Positions 33,083 to 40,528 of a stretch of DNA of 64,000 bases are shown here, in pieces. The DNA lies in contig CAWFYV010000005.1 of the NCBI GenBank assembly GCA_963820185.1, positions 124,001 to 188,000 of the forward strand, in the 5' to 3' direction. A program made the position numbers and the translations under genes. The stretch comes from Aquilonibacter sp963820185. GTDB lineage: Bacteria; Vulcanimicrobiota; Vulcanimicrobiia; Vulcanimicrobiales; Vulcanimicrobiaceae. The first letter of the stretch is position 1. Every line of letters starts with the position of its first letter. The notes under the pieces were generated by a model that ran no database searches, was not told the origin of the DNA, and was given only the letters and a program-made list of their open reading frames with translations.

Positions 33083-33214
33083 AGATAGCTGCCCGGGGGA
33101 CCGCGCTTGGTTCTTCGTGGGGGGTGCGGGTCCTCCGGAAATGGCGACTAGGCCTTTCCTCTCAAAATTGGAACCCAGCAAGCGAGCGAGACGTTTCTCT
33201 CTCGGAGGTTAGGT

Positions 33215-33574
33215 ATGAAACGACTGCTCTTTGGTTTCGTCGTCCTCTCGACGATCCTCGCGTTCGGGACGCAGCCCGCTCCGGCGGCGCCAAAATCCAC
33301 CCCCGTCGCTTGGAACAAAACGTCGGACGCCTGGGCTTGGATAACCGCCTATAGCAGCGGGTACATCCAGGGCGCCTGGTGCGTTCCACCTGGAAAGACG
33401 GACGCCACCCATTCGTTCAATCTTAGAATCACGGATCTACGCGTGGAAGTGACGCACAAGAACTGCGCGCATCCGGTCATGCTCGATCGCACCATCGGGC
33501 CTCGAAGAGGATCGATACAAATCAACGGTCTTCTCGAGGGCAAAGACGGCAAATATACCTGGCGGAACTTTTAG
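33215..33574 (+). CDS. Small exported protein, unknown
   Basis: 119 residues with a strong RBS (GGAGG) 9 bases before the ATG and a clear signal peptide (LLFGFVVLSTILAFGTQPAPAA). The mature part has Trp-rich WNKTSDAWAWITAYSSGYIQGAWC and two Cys (GAWCVPP, HKNCAHP), likely one disulfide. No family recognised. It sits alone between tRNA genes, expressed opposite to them. Confidence 0.78.
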   Translation: MKRLLFGFVVLSTILAFGTQPAPAAPKSTPVAWNKTSDAWAWITAYSSGYIQGAWCVPPGKTDATHSFNLRITDLRVEVTHKNCAHPVMLDRTIGPRRGSIQINGLLEGKDGKYTWRNF

Positions 33575-33594
33575 TCTGCTCCGTTCAAGACGAA

Positions 33595-33624
33595 AAAAGC
33601 CCCGGCGCCTAGGCGCTGGGGCTT
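33595..33624 (-). terminator. Intrinsic terminator of the tRNA-Val/tRNA-Asp transcript
   Basis: AAGCCCC at 33597-33603 pairs with GGGGCTT at 33618-33624, with GGCGCC/GGCGC pairing inside. On the minus strand it is followed by TTTTTT (plus-strand AAAAAA, 33593-33598). It lies directly downstream of tRNA-Asp on that strand. Confidence 0.75.
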
Positions 33625-33631
33625 CTCAAAA

Positions 33632-33708
33632 TGGCGACGCTGATGGGGCTCGAACCCACGACCTCCGCCGTGACAGGGCGGCGCTCTAACCAACTGAGCT
33701 ACAGCGCC
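33632..33708 (-). tRNA. tRNA-Asp (GTC)
   Basis: Minus-strand cloverleaf: acceptor GGCGCTG/CAGCGTC with one G-U, anticodon loop CTGTCAC (GTC), T-arm GTGGGTTCGAGCCCCAT, discriminator G, CCA encoded at 33632-33634. Confidence 0.95.
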
Positions 33709-33734
33709 ATACCGGCGCTCCGAAGTCTAAGACA

Positions 33735-33806
33735 TGGGCACGGTTGGGATTGAACCAACGACCCCCCGCGTGTGAAGCGGATGCTCTCCCACTGAGCTAC
33801 GCGCCC
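33735..33806 (-). tRNA. tRNA-Val (CAC)
   Basis: Minus-strand cloverleaf: acceptor GGGCGCG/CGTGCCC, anticodon loop TTCACAC (CAC), T-loop TTCAATC, discriminator A. CCA is not encoded (TGT follows), unlike the other five tRNA genes here. It is the first gene of the Val-Asp pair on this strand. Confidence 0.93.
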
Positions 33807-33910
33807 AAAGCCGCCAGGTCCCGCGACCGGCTCGCATGCATTGGACAAGCCGAGAGTTTATCCTATCCGAGGGGATGTTGTCCAGCGACCTCGGTCGAAT
33901 CGGCCAGGCC

Positions 33911-34342
33911 ATGCTCGCAGACTTCAAGCTCGTGACGCGTTTCACGATCCCGTTTTCCGATATCGACATGCTCCAACACGTGAACAACGTCGCGTACATT
34001 CGCTGGTGCGAAACGGCGCGCACCGAGTACTTTGCGCGCGTGATGCACGCCGATATCGCCGGAAATAGGGGCATCATTCAAGCGAACATCAACTTTACGT
34101 ACGAGCGGCAGCTGCGCTTCCGCGAAGTCATCGCAGTCGGTGTCCGCGTTTCGCGAGTCGGCACGAAATCGTTTGACTTCGGCTACGAGATCTGGAGTGA
34201 GACGAACAAGCATCGTGCTGCCCACGGGATGACGACCGTCGTGGCCTACGATTTCCCTGCCCAACACACGATCGAGATTCCGCACGAGTGGCGCAAAGCG
34301 ATCGAAGCGTTCGAGGCCGGCCCGCAGATCGAGTACACCTAG
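33911..34342 (+). CDS. Acyl-CoA thioesterase (4HBT hot-dog fold)
   Basis: 143 residues from Met at 33911 (MLADFKLVTRFTIPFSDID). The hot-dog signature is SDIDMLQHVNNVAYIRWCETARTEYF, with the 4-hydroxybenzoyl-CoA-type Asp early in the central helix, and NFTYERQLRFREVIAVG. It should hydrolyse acyl-CoA thioesters of unknown chain length. Upstream Met at 33875 (right after a GAGGGG) and 33836 are alternative starts. Confidence 0.9.
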   Translation: MLADFKLVTRFTIPFSDIDMLQHVNNVAYIRWCETARTEYFARVMHADIAGNRGIIQANINFTYERQLRFREVIAVGVRVSRVGTKSFDFGYEIWSETNKHRAAHGMTTVVAYDFPAQHTIEIPHEWRKAIEAFEAGPQIEYT

Positions 34343-34349
34343 CCGCCCT

Positions 34350-34991
34350 CTAGAACGTGAATGCGATGATCGACGTGCTCTTTGGCTCGTTGCACCAGAA
34401 CCGATGGCCGTCGTACGCAAGCGATACTGCTGCGTACGGCAGCGACGCGACCACGTCGACGCGATCGCCGTTGACGCGACCGATCTTCGGTCCACCATCT
34501 TTGCCGAACCACAACGACGTATAGAGCTCGCCGTTAGCGTAGCACATGCCGAGAATCTGTCCGTCGGCCACGATTTCGCGCTTGATGTTCGCATTTGCAT
34601 CGATGAGCAAAATGCGCTTGTTGTAACGCTGGCTGAGCCACAGCGACATGCCGTCATAGGCAAGAAACGATCCGGTGTCATCGGGACACGGAATTTTATC
34701 GTGTTCCTTAAAGCCGTGGCCCGGAATGTAACGGCGGATAAAGCGGTGATCCTCGTCGCCACCCTCACTCACGATGCCGCGCAACTCTTCTCCGACGGAA
34801 CACAGGCTCACCGGCTTGCCCGGCGCCGGCCGTTCTTCAAAAACGGTGAAGTGCGCGCGGTCGATGCCATAGATGCGCTCCGTCTCCCACGAGCCCATCC
34901 ACAGCTGCTCGCCCGCGCACGCGAGTGCTTGCGGGCGCGGCGCCGGGGAGGGCATGCGTAAGATCTCTTCGATCGTGGTGATTTGGTCCAT
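34350..34991 (-). CDS. Cytoplasmic beta-propeller-like protein, unknown
   Basis: 213 residues from MDQITTIEEILRMP; no signal peptide. Repeating short blocks of hydrophobic-Gly-Trp type (QLWMGSWETERIYGID, SLWLSQRYNKRILLIDANANI, ELYTSLWFGKDGGPKIGRV, RFWCNEPKSTSIIAF) suggest a small WD/SMP30-like beta-propeller. No catalytic residues recognised. It is convergent with the thioesterase and ends 7 bases from it; its start region faces the tRNA-Val promoter. Confidence 0.7.
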   Translation of the reverse strand: MDQITTIEEILRMPSPAPRPQALACAGEQLWMGSWETERIYGIDRAHFTVFEERPAPGKPVSLCSVGEELRGIVSEGGDEDHRFIRRYIPGHGFKEHDKIPCPDDTGSFLAYDGMSLWLSQRYNKRILLIDANANIKREIVADGQILGMCYANGELYTSLWFGKDGGPKIGRVNGDRVDVVASLPYAAVSLAYDGHRFWCNEPKSTSIIAFTF

Positions 34992-35055
34992 GAGCGCCGC
35001 TTCGACCGAAGGCAAGCGACCCCCGCAGGTGCGTTGCGACCCCGAGAATAATCGT

Positions 35056-35084
35056 TTGACGCCGCCCAGGGCCTCTGCTATATT
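35056..35084 (+). promoter_or_regulatory. Sigma-70-type promoter for tRNA-Val(GAC)
   Basis: TTGACG at 35056-35061, exactly 17 bases, then TATATT at 35079-35084. This near-consensus pair lies 33 bases upstream of the tRNA. It survives insertion of the mobile element, which enters the 3' end of the tRNA. Confidence 0.8.
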
Positions 35085-35117
35085 CGGTCGGTCCCTCGCC
35101 GAGGCGCGGTGAAAATA

Positions 35118-35193
35118 TGTGCGTGTAGCTCAGTGGGAGAGCACCACCTTGACACGGTGGGGGTCGTAGGTTCAATCCCTACCACGCACACCA
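35118..35193 (+). tRNA. tRNA-Val (GAC), integration target
   Basis: Plus-strand cloverleaf: acceptor GTGCGTG/CACGCAC, anticodon loop TTGACAC (GAC), T-arm TAGGTTCAATCCCTA, discriminator A, CCA encoded at 35191-35193. Its last 23 bases plus one are repeated at 42617-42640, marking it as the attachment site of the element that follows; the tRNA itself stays intact. Confidence 0.96.
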
Positions 35194-35194
35194 T
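35171..35194. repeat. attL core (tRNA 3' end)
   Basis: 24 bases running from the T-loop (TTCAATCCCTACC) through the acceptor and CCA plus one T. Identical to 42617-42640; the flanking bases differ on both sides, so the core is exactly this long in this copy. Confidence 0.93.
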
Positions 35195-35206
35195 GCGTCC
35201 CTGTTG

Positions 35207-35230
35207 ACTCGCAACAACTCGGAAGAATCA
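35207..35230. repeat. Putative integrase arm-type repeats, left end
   Basis: Two tandem imperfect copies of a 10-mer, ACTCGCAACA then ACTCGGAAGA, starting 13 bases inside attL. The same tandem, ACTCGGAACA twice, occurs at 42480-42503 inside the other end in the same orientation. Confidence 0.5.
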
Positions 35231-35234
35231 GCGA

Positions 35235-35909
35235 TCAGTTCGCCTTGCTTCTGCCGGTTTCAACAACACGCTCCAGCAAATCGGCTGCGCCCTTAAGCAT
35301 AGCCGGGCTGACGTGCGCGTACACATCGGCGGTGACGCTGATGGTGGCGTGCCCGAGCGCCGTCGATACCGTCTTGAGATCGGCACCGCCAGCGAGCAAC
35401 AGGCTTGCGAAAGAGTGTCGCAGATCGTGCAAGCGCACCTTGGGGAGCTTAGCCGCGTCGCGTAGCCGTGTGAAACGCAACCCAAAGGGGCTGGGGCTCC
35501 ACGGCTGGCCATCCTTATCGAAGATGAGCGTGTCCGCGCCCCAGCGTACGCCAGCCGCAAGAAATCGCTGAGCCTGTTCGACGCGATAGCGCCGCAAGCG
35601 TTCCAGCGCAAAGGCCGGGAGCATGACGGTGCGACGCGATTGCTTTGTCTTTGGTTCCTTGAATCGCAGTTCGTGCCGGACGCTCTTTCCCGTCTTGATC
35701 GTCACTCTTTCGAGCGACCGCGCCACGCGCAAGGTCGCGGCATCCAAGTCCACGTCGCTCCAACGTAACGCCAACAACTCGCCACGACGGCATCCACTGC
35801 CGATAGCGACGGCAACGGCGCAGCCGAGTTCGGTCGCATCGAAGGCTTCGAGGTAGGCTTGCACGTCGGCGGGCGCAAGCGAACGCATTTCGTTACGCGG
35901 CGCGCGCAC
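35235..35909 (-). CDS. int: Tyrosine integrase, catalytic part
   Basis: 224 residues containing the full catalytic domain: first Arg in GSGCRRGELLALRW (about residue 41), HDLRH (about 159-163) with the second Arg, His in GHATISVTADVYAH, and the nucleophile Tyr in the same stretch. It should catalyse integration and excision at tRNA-Val. It is out of frame with the N-terminal half (35893-36480): the two overlap by 17 bases, and reading across with one base removed near 35905-35912 gives a continuous integrase of about 415 residues. The GTG at 35909 is unlikely to be a natural start. Confidence 0.92.
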   Translation of the reverse strand: MRAPRNEMRSLAPADVQAYLEAFDATELGCAVAVAIGSGCRRGELLALRWSDVDLDAATLRVARSLERVTIKTGKSVRHELRFKEPKTKQSRRTVMLPAFALERLRRYRVEQAQRFLAAGVRWGADTLIFDKDGQPWSPSPFGLRFTRLRDAAKLPKVRLHDLRHSFASLLLAGGADLKTVSTALGHATISVTADVYAHVSPAMLKGAADLLERVVETGRSKAN

Positions 35910-36480
35910 CTGATCGTACGAACTCGCAGGGGTTTACAACGATGAGCCGGAGTTTCTTGGCGCGGTTCAAGATAGTCGCGAGCGTCGTTCTCACGCTGCG
36001 AACGTAACCGGGTGACACGCAACCTTTGCGCCCGTCGCGCCGCGGTGCCGTCAGCCATTTAGCCTGCGCGGCTTCAATGCGTTCCGGCTCACGCTCCAGA
36101 TCGACGAGCAGCGCGTCACCAAGTGACGGCACAATCCAATGCTCAACGTGCATTCCGTAGGTGGCGTGCGCGCCGGGCGTGATGGTGTTCGCGATTGATG
36201 CAAGCCATCGTTTCGAGAACTGCGCGAGCGTGAGCGGTGCGGCCTTGATGACCTCTGCCTTGGCGACCGGGCGATGCTGATTGTTCTTCTGCGCCAGCCA
36301 CCACGCAAGCGCGTCGTCATGGGTAGCGAAGCCGCGCTCCGTGCGTTGGTTATAGTTGCCCGGCTCACGGCCGAACGCTTGGTACTTGACCGTCCACGTC
36401 GCGACGGTCTTGCGTTGGCAAGTTTTCTTGTCAACGTAGCGCTCTTGCCCGATCCATGCTCCAAGTCGGTGCCGTTTCAT
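35893..36480 (-). CDS. int: Tyrosine integrase, N-terminal arm- and core-binding part
   Basis: 195 residues: an N-terminal arm-binding-type beta segment (GAWIGQERYVDKKTCQRKT, GYATHDDALAWWL-like region with RGFATHDDALAWWLAQ) and a SAM-like core-binding helical domain (LTLAQFSKRWLASIANTITPGAHATYGMHVEHWIVPSLGD). It stops with VNPCEFVRSGARAA, just where the catalytic half should begin (RAPRNEMRSL). Start overlaps the repressor stop by 4 bases (ATGA), so repressor and integrase are transcribed together. Confidence 0.88.
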   Translation of the reverse strand: MKRHRLGAWIGQERYVDKKTCQRKTVATWTVKYQAFGREPGNYNQRTERGFATHDDALAWWLAQKNNQHRPVAKAEVIKAAPLTLAQFSKRWLASIANTITPGAHATYGMHVEHWIVPSLGDALLVDLEREPERIEAAQAKWLTAPRRDGRKGCVSPGYVRSVRTTLATILNRAKKLRLIVVNPCEFVRSGARAA

Positions 36481-37247
36481 TGAATCGACTCCTTTTCAAA
36501 TTCAAACAAGGGGAAATCGCGTTCGCCATTGCGTCGCATGTTTTCGATTAGACTCTCGCGACGACGCGACAGCTCGCTCTCCATCTCTTCAGTAGCGTGG
36601 TCTGTGGCGCGCAGTTTGCCTACGATGAGGGCGGCAACATTGTTCGCAATTTCGCGTCCGAAGTAATTCGATGCTGCGAGCCATACGTGCCAGAGTGCGT
36701 CCGGCGCCGAACCAAGTGGGCGACGCACTGAGCGGAGGTCGTACTCATCGGGAAGCTTCTCGAAAAGAGCATCGAGCGGATCAGTCGTGCCAAACGGATC
36801 AAGCATCGCTCTAACGCGTGCCCTCTCGAAGCTCCGCGCGTAAAGCGCGCGTGTTGCTGCGTCCGCATATTGCAGGTGCTTGATGATGTCGTTCGCCGCG
36901 CCCTCGGGGTATTCGGCTTCTTCATTGCGGAGAATACTGGCGACATCCGCGAGAATCGATTCGGCGCGGGCTGCGGGCATCGAACTTGTCGAGAACAGTT
37001 CGGCATACTCGTCGGGATGAGGAACACCGAGGATACTCGCGTACCGCATAACCGTATCAGCGCGCGGATTCGTCGCGCGCAGATGCTGCCGAACGTTTCC
37101 AGCTTCCGTTTTGTCGCCATAGAGCTTCGCGAGCTTTCCGAGCGTCAGGTTCCGGCGATGCGCGATCGATGCAAGCTCCCGCATTACCTCTGAAGGGGCA
37201 TTGGCAGCGTACCAACCGAGGCCGCTCCCGGCATCGTCGATCATCAT
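36477..37247 (-). CDS. Phage-type HTH repressor
   Basis: 256 residues. Residues ~17-75 form an Xre/CI-like helix-turn-helix (VMRELASIAHRRNLTLGKLAKLYG, NVRQHLRATNPRADTVMRYASILG). The rest is acidic and helical with no LexA-type Ser-Lys protease dyad that I can see, so it is not obviously RecA-cleavable. Divergent from the small HTH gene with operator-like palindromes between them (37246-37277). The start lies inside the first palindrome, suggesting a leaderless or very short leader transcript. Confidence 0.8.
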   Translation of the reverse strand: MMIDDAGSGLGWYAANAPSEVMRELASIAHRRNLTLGKLAKLYGDKTEAGNVRQHLRATNPRADTVMRYASILGVPHPDEYAELFSTSSMPAARAESILADVASILRNEEAEYPEGAANDIIKHLQYADAATRALYARSFERARVRAMLDPFGTTDPLDALFEKLPDEYDLRSVRRPLGSAPDALWHVWLAASNYFGREIANNVAALIVGKLRATDHATEEMESELSRRRESLIENMRRNGERDFPLFEFEKESIQ

Positions 37248-37277
37248 ATCGCTATGATATACGCTAGACGCCTAGCG
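37246..37277. promoter_or_regulatory. Operator-like palindromes between divergent repressor and HTH gene
   Basis: ATATC-GCTAT-GATAT at 37246-37260 and CGCTAG-ACGC-CTAGCG at 37262-37277 are two adjacent perfect inverted repeats. The first covers the repressor start codon. They sit where the lysogenic switch of a temperate element would be expected. Confidence 0.6.
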
Positions 37278-37348
37278 ATTCCTGCCGATACAATGCGAAC
37301 ATGGATGACCAAGAACAAAGCAAGGCTGTCGTAACGAGGGGGCTCACT

Positions 37349-37543
37349 ATGAGCGTAGAGCATTATTGCCGCCTCTCTGGCATCGGGGAAACAGCGGTGC
37401 GCGAGGATTTGCGCGCCAATAAAATCCCGCATATTCGGGCAGGCAAGCGCGGCTTGTTGAAGATTCTCACCGTGCCCGCGCTGCGGGCACTTGGACTCGA
37501 CGCGCCGTTCGACTTGCTACCAAACGATAGCGAGGCGCCGTGA
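37349..37543 (+). CDS. Small HTH protein (AlpA/excisionase-like)
   Basis: 64 residues from ATG 37349, which has a good RBS (AGGGGG, 6 bases upstream). MSVEHYCRLSGIGETAVREDLRANKIPHIRAGKRGLLKI resembles the MerR/Xis-type winged helix used by excisionases and AlpA activators. An in-frame ATG at 37301 would add 16 residues. It overlaps the PrimPol gene by 4 bases and would be the first gene of the rightward operon, repressed by the CI-like protein. Confidence 0.72.
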   Translation: MSVEHYCRLSGIGETAVREDLRANKIPHIRAGKRGLLKILTVPALRALGLDAPFDLLPNDSEAP

Positions 37544-39489
37544 GTGCGCGCTTCGAGACACCGATGGCGCGGTGCGGCATGACTGATATTATCAACTCTG
37601 CCCTCGCATATGCGAAGCTCGGGCACGCGGTCTTCCCTATTGCGAGCGGGAGGAAAGTTCCGCACGCGAAGCTGGCGCCTCACGGCCATAAAGATGCGAC
37701 CTCCGACGCCGAGATTATCGAGGGTTGGCGTTCGCATAATGTTACGGCTATCGCAACAGTTCCCGGCCCAAGGTTCGCGGTGGTAGATGTGGATGTGCGG
37801 ACTGACGGTTTTACTTTGTTGCATGAACTCGAAAAACAATTTGGGCCACTGCCCGCCACTGCTACAGTACTGACGCCCTCTGGTGGGGAGCACCGATGGT
37901 TTTCGCTACCCGAGGGCGCCGAAGTCGCATCGCGCAGTGCCGCATTCGGAGCGCCTGGCGTAGACGTGAAGTCGAAAGGCGGCTACGTTCTTGTCCCACC
38001 CTCATTAGGGCAAGGCGGCAAATATCAGTGGGATGCCGGAACCGAAGACATTGCGGAGTTGCCTGCCAAGTGGCTTACCGCGCTACGAGCGCCAACAAAT
38101 CGCGTTCCGTTCGCGCTGGCCGACGAAACCATACCGGAAGGTTCGAGACGCGATACGTTGATGCGTGCGGCCTGTGCCATGCGCGACAAAGGGTTCGCGC
38201 ACGACGAGATTCTTGCTGCCTTGCTGAAAATGAGCGAGAGTCGTTGCGTGCCGCCGCTCCCCGAAGACGAGGTGCGCAGCCTAGCTGCGGACATAGCGAA
38301 CCGATACAAGCCGCTGCATCCTATATTCACGGGCCGGCCTCCAACGGGCGATTCGCATTTGCACGAATCCGCGAAAAATCTAAAGCTGAACCTGGTGGAC
38401 CTTCGGGTCGTAAAAATCGAGCCAACGACGTGGCTCATACGTGATCGCATTCCTTTTGCGGAGTTGACAATCGTTGAAGGCGACGGGGGTATCGGCAAAA
38501 CTACAGCCATGCTGGATATAGTCGCGCGCCTTTCGTGCGGCCGCGAGATGCCTGACGGGACCATTCCCGCGCCACGATTGGCATTGATCATCGCTGAGGA
38601 GGACCGTCAATCGACTCTCAAGGCGAGGCTTCTGGTGGCGGGGGCCGATTTTACGCGTGTGCGGCTCGTTGCAAGCGTGGGATCCGATGCGGCATTTTTC
38701 ACCTTACCGAATCACGTGCAAGTCTTGCGCGAGGCGATCGAAGAAATGGGTGCCGGTTTCGTTCTCATTGATTCGGTCTTCTCTCACTTTGCGGACGACG
38801 TCGAATCATATAAGGCACAGCACGTGCGAAGGGCCTTACGCCCACTGGTAGACGTGGCGCACGACAGCGGTGCCGCCATTATCGCCATCCGCCATTGGAC
38901 TAAGGCATCAGCAAGCGCCAAGTATCGGGGTCTTGGAAGCGGCGACATCGGCAACATCGTGCGCTCCGTGCTGGCAGTGGCCGAGCACCCCGACGACGAC
39001 AATAGATTCGCGATCGCAGTGACAAAAACGAACCTCGGGCGCCCCTGTCATGCTCTCACCTATTCGCTTGAGTCCGCTTCAGCCAGCGAGGATGGATTCG
39101 TTATGGACGTCGCACGAGTGGAATGGCGCGAGCAAGAACCCATTTCGGCTAACGACCTAGCAAATCGCTTAACAACTCCCGCGGAGGATGCGACCGACAG
39201 AGCAGCGAGCGATGATTGGCTGCGCACCTTCCTTGTGAGAGAGACGCCTTCACAAGAGGTGCTCGCGGCTGGGAAGCGCGTCGGCTTTTCGCGACGCTCG
39301 CTTTACGAATCAAAGAGACGCCTCGGGGTCACCGACCGTAAGACGGGTTTCGGCGGTCAATCATACTGGAGCCCTCCGGTCTGCCCCCAACTGTCCCAAG
39401 CGTTTCAGTGTTCCGAAGGTGAAACGGTTGAAACGGTTGGCGAAGGCGCCGGGGACCCGTTTACTGTCAGGGATGTGGCGGCGTGGTGA
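37540..39489 (+). CDS. Primase-polymerase (PrimPol) fused to RepA-type AAA ATPase
   Basis: 649 residues; GTG start overlapping the previous stop (GTGA), ATG at 37579 is an alternative. N-terminal bifunctional primase/polymerase domain: catalytic D83-x-D85 (VVDVDVRTDG), SGGEHRWF with H118, and DVKSKGGYVLVPPS with the Lys. A short helical linker (DTLMRAACAMRDKGFAHDEI) is followed by an AAA/RepA-like helicase domain: Walker A GDGGIGKTT (about 312-320) and Walker B FVLIDS. A C-terminal helix-turn-helix-like piece (VGFSRRSLYESKRRLG) ends it. It should start replication of the excised element. Confidence 0.92.
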   Translation: MSARFETPMARCGMTDIINSALAYAKLGHAVFPIASGRKVPHAKLAPHGHKDATSDAEIIEGWRSHNVTAIATVPGPRFAVVDVDVRTDGFTLLHELEKQFGPLPATATVLTPSGGEHRWFSLPEGAEVASRSAAFGAPGVDVKSKGGYVLVPPSLGQGGKYQWDAGTEDIAELPAKWLTALRAPTNRVPFALADETIPEGSRRDTLMRAACAMRDKGFAHDEILAALLKMSESRCVPPLPEDEVRSLAADIANRYKPLHPIFTGRPPTGDSHLHESAKNLKLNLVDLRVVKIEPTTWLIRDRIPFAELTIVEGDGGIGKTTAMLDIVARLSCGREMPDGTIPAPRLALIIAEEDRQSTLKARLLVAGADFTRVRLVASVGSDAAFFTLPNHVQVLREAIEEMGAGFVLIDSVFSHFADDVESYKAQHVRRALRPLVDVAHDSGAAIIAIRHWTKASASAKYRGLGSGDIGNIVRSVLAVAEHPDDDNRFAIAVTKTNLGRPCHALTYSLESASASEDGFVMDVARVEWREQEPISANDLANRLTTPAEDATDRAASDDWLRTFLVRETPSQEVLAAGKRVGFSRRSLYESKRRLGVTDRKTGFGGQSYWSPPVCPQLSQAFQCSEGETVETVGEGAGDPFTVRDVAAW

Positions 39490-39815
39490 CGGCGCACGAA
39501 CTGGTCATCGAGGCCGAGCGCCGAGGCGCGCATTTCCGCATGATCGGCGAGCGTTTGGAAGCCTCGCCAGCCCGCGTCCTGGACGAACAAATCTGCGACG
39601 CGATCGGCAGACTCAAGCCACAGATCATGGAGGTCCTGCGCTCGCGCGCCATAGTTGAAGCTGAGGCCATCGCGTGCGCACAGCGCCTACTGCGGGAATG
39701 CCATTGGATCGCTACGCCTCGGATATGCCAATTCCTCATAGGCCATCCTGGCGAAGCCTGCAAGCGTTGCGGGGCTTCGTGGCTTGAGCACTACGCCGCT
39801 AGCAGTGAAGCGTGA
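39483..39815 (+). CDS. TubC_N-like docking-domain protein with C-terminal Cys cluster
   Basis: 110 residues, GTG start (39483 or 39486). Residues ~4-55 (AHELVIEAERRGAHFRMIGERL, then DAIGRLKPQIMEVLRS) resemble the TubC N-terminal docking fold, which also appears beside or inside primases in mobile elements. The C-terminal half has CHW, C and CKRC (ECHWIATPRICQF, GEACKRCGASW), a possible zinc site. It overlaps the primase by 7 bases and the next gene by 4, so the three are translated together. A protein-docking or primase-accessory role is inferred. Confidence 0.7.
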   Translation: MVTAHELVIEAERRGAHFRMIGERLEASPARVLDEQICDAIGRLKPQIMEVLRSRAIVEAEAIACAQRLLRECHWIATPRICQFLIGHPGEACKRCGASWLEHYAASSEA

Positions 39816-40228
39816 GAGAGCACCGCCCGCGTAAGCCTCGAAAACCGCGAATGCGCGGGCTTTGGATGCTCGGGAAGCTGCGCGACTTCGTCGCTAAAAA
39901 AGGTTGGCTGCCTTCGGCGCCCGAGCTTGCGGCATACGTGGAGTACGGCTCTCGTTGGACAACCTGGCGCGATCTTTGCGCCTTGCGCCAACAAAGCTGC
40001 GCCGCGATGACAAAGCGCAAGTGGTCGGTGACCACATATGGGTTTCAGCTCTTGGGAACGACGCCAGTCTATCCAAGCGCCCAGCGAAGGCCGTCGAAGA
40101 AGCAGCGAATGTTGCAGAAGATGAAATCGAAAATTCAACGCGAGCGGCTGCGTCTCGCGGTGTTCGACATATTCGAGCACCCGCGCCTCTCTATTCCGAG
40201 CGAGGATTTTCCCATTCTGGAATTGTGA
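39812..40228 (+). CDS. Basic protein with LexA-like winged helix
   Basis: 138 residues, GTG start overlapping the previous stop. Very basic N terminus (MREHRPRKPRKPRMRG). Residues ~20-58 (LRDFVAKKGWLPSAPELAAYVEYGSRWTTWRDLCALRQQ) match the pattern of a LexA-type winged helix-turn-helix (Gly-x-Pro-Ser-x-x-Glu, then Ser-x-x-Thr). The C-terminal half is Lys/Arg-rich and helical. Likely DNA-binding control or replication accessory protein of the element; no protease domain is present. Confidence 0.65.
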   Translation: MREHRPRKPRKPRMRGLWMLGKLRDFVAKKGWLPSAPELAAYVEYGSRWTTWRDLCALRQQSCAAMTKRKWSVTTYGFQLLGTTPVYPSAQRRPSKKQRMLQKMKSKIQRERLRLAVFDIFEHPRLSIPSEDFPILEL

Positions 40229-40243
40229 CTCGACTACGCAGCC

Positions 40244-40528
40244 GTGACCCCGGATTCATCGAGCCGCCTTCGTTGCAAGTGGTTGTTCGCGGAATGTGCG
40301 TATTATGGCTCCGAGCCCAGACATACCATCGCGCATTTTGATGCACATTTGTGCGCGCTTTGCAACGAGAGGCGTCAGCCATTCGAGCGTATGGCGATGC
40401 AACCAGGAGGGTCGCAGGGAAAACCGTCAAGAGCCCACAGGCTGAAGCCCATAACGGCGGGTGGTTCTATCACGCGCCGCTTCCACGCCCGAAGGTGCGC
40501 AATCAATCAAGGAGGGAACGGCGGGTGA
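40244..40528 (+). CDS. Possible small Cys-rich protein (doubtful)
   Basis: 94 codons from a GTG. The first ~50 residues (CKWLFAECAYYG, then HFDAHLCALCNERRQPFERMA) contain paired cysteines that could bind zinc, as in small phage zinc ribbons. The second half is Arg/Gly-rich and unconvincing, and the end overlaps the convergent membrane gene by 26 bases. Another frame (40351-40617) is equally open. It may be a real short gene ending earlier or nothing. Confidence 0.3.
   Translation: MTPDSSSRLRCKWLFAECAYYGSEPRHTIAHFDAHLCALCNERRQPFERMAMQPGGSQGKPSRAHRLKPITAGGSITRRFHARRCAINQGGNGG

Noticed and set aside
35235..36480. Integrase as two natural separate proteins
   Set aside because: Neither half has a sensible start or end at the junction and the combined sequence reads as one standard integrase.
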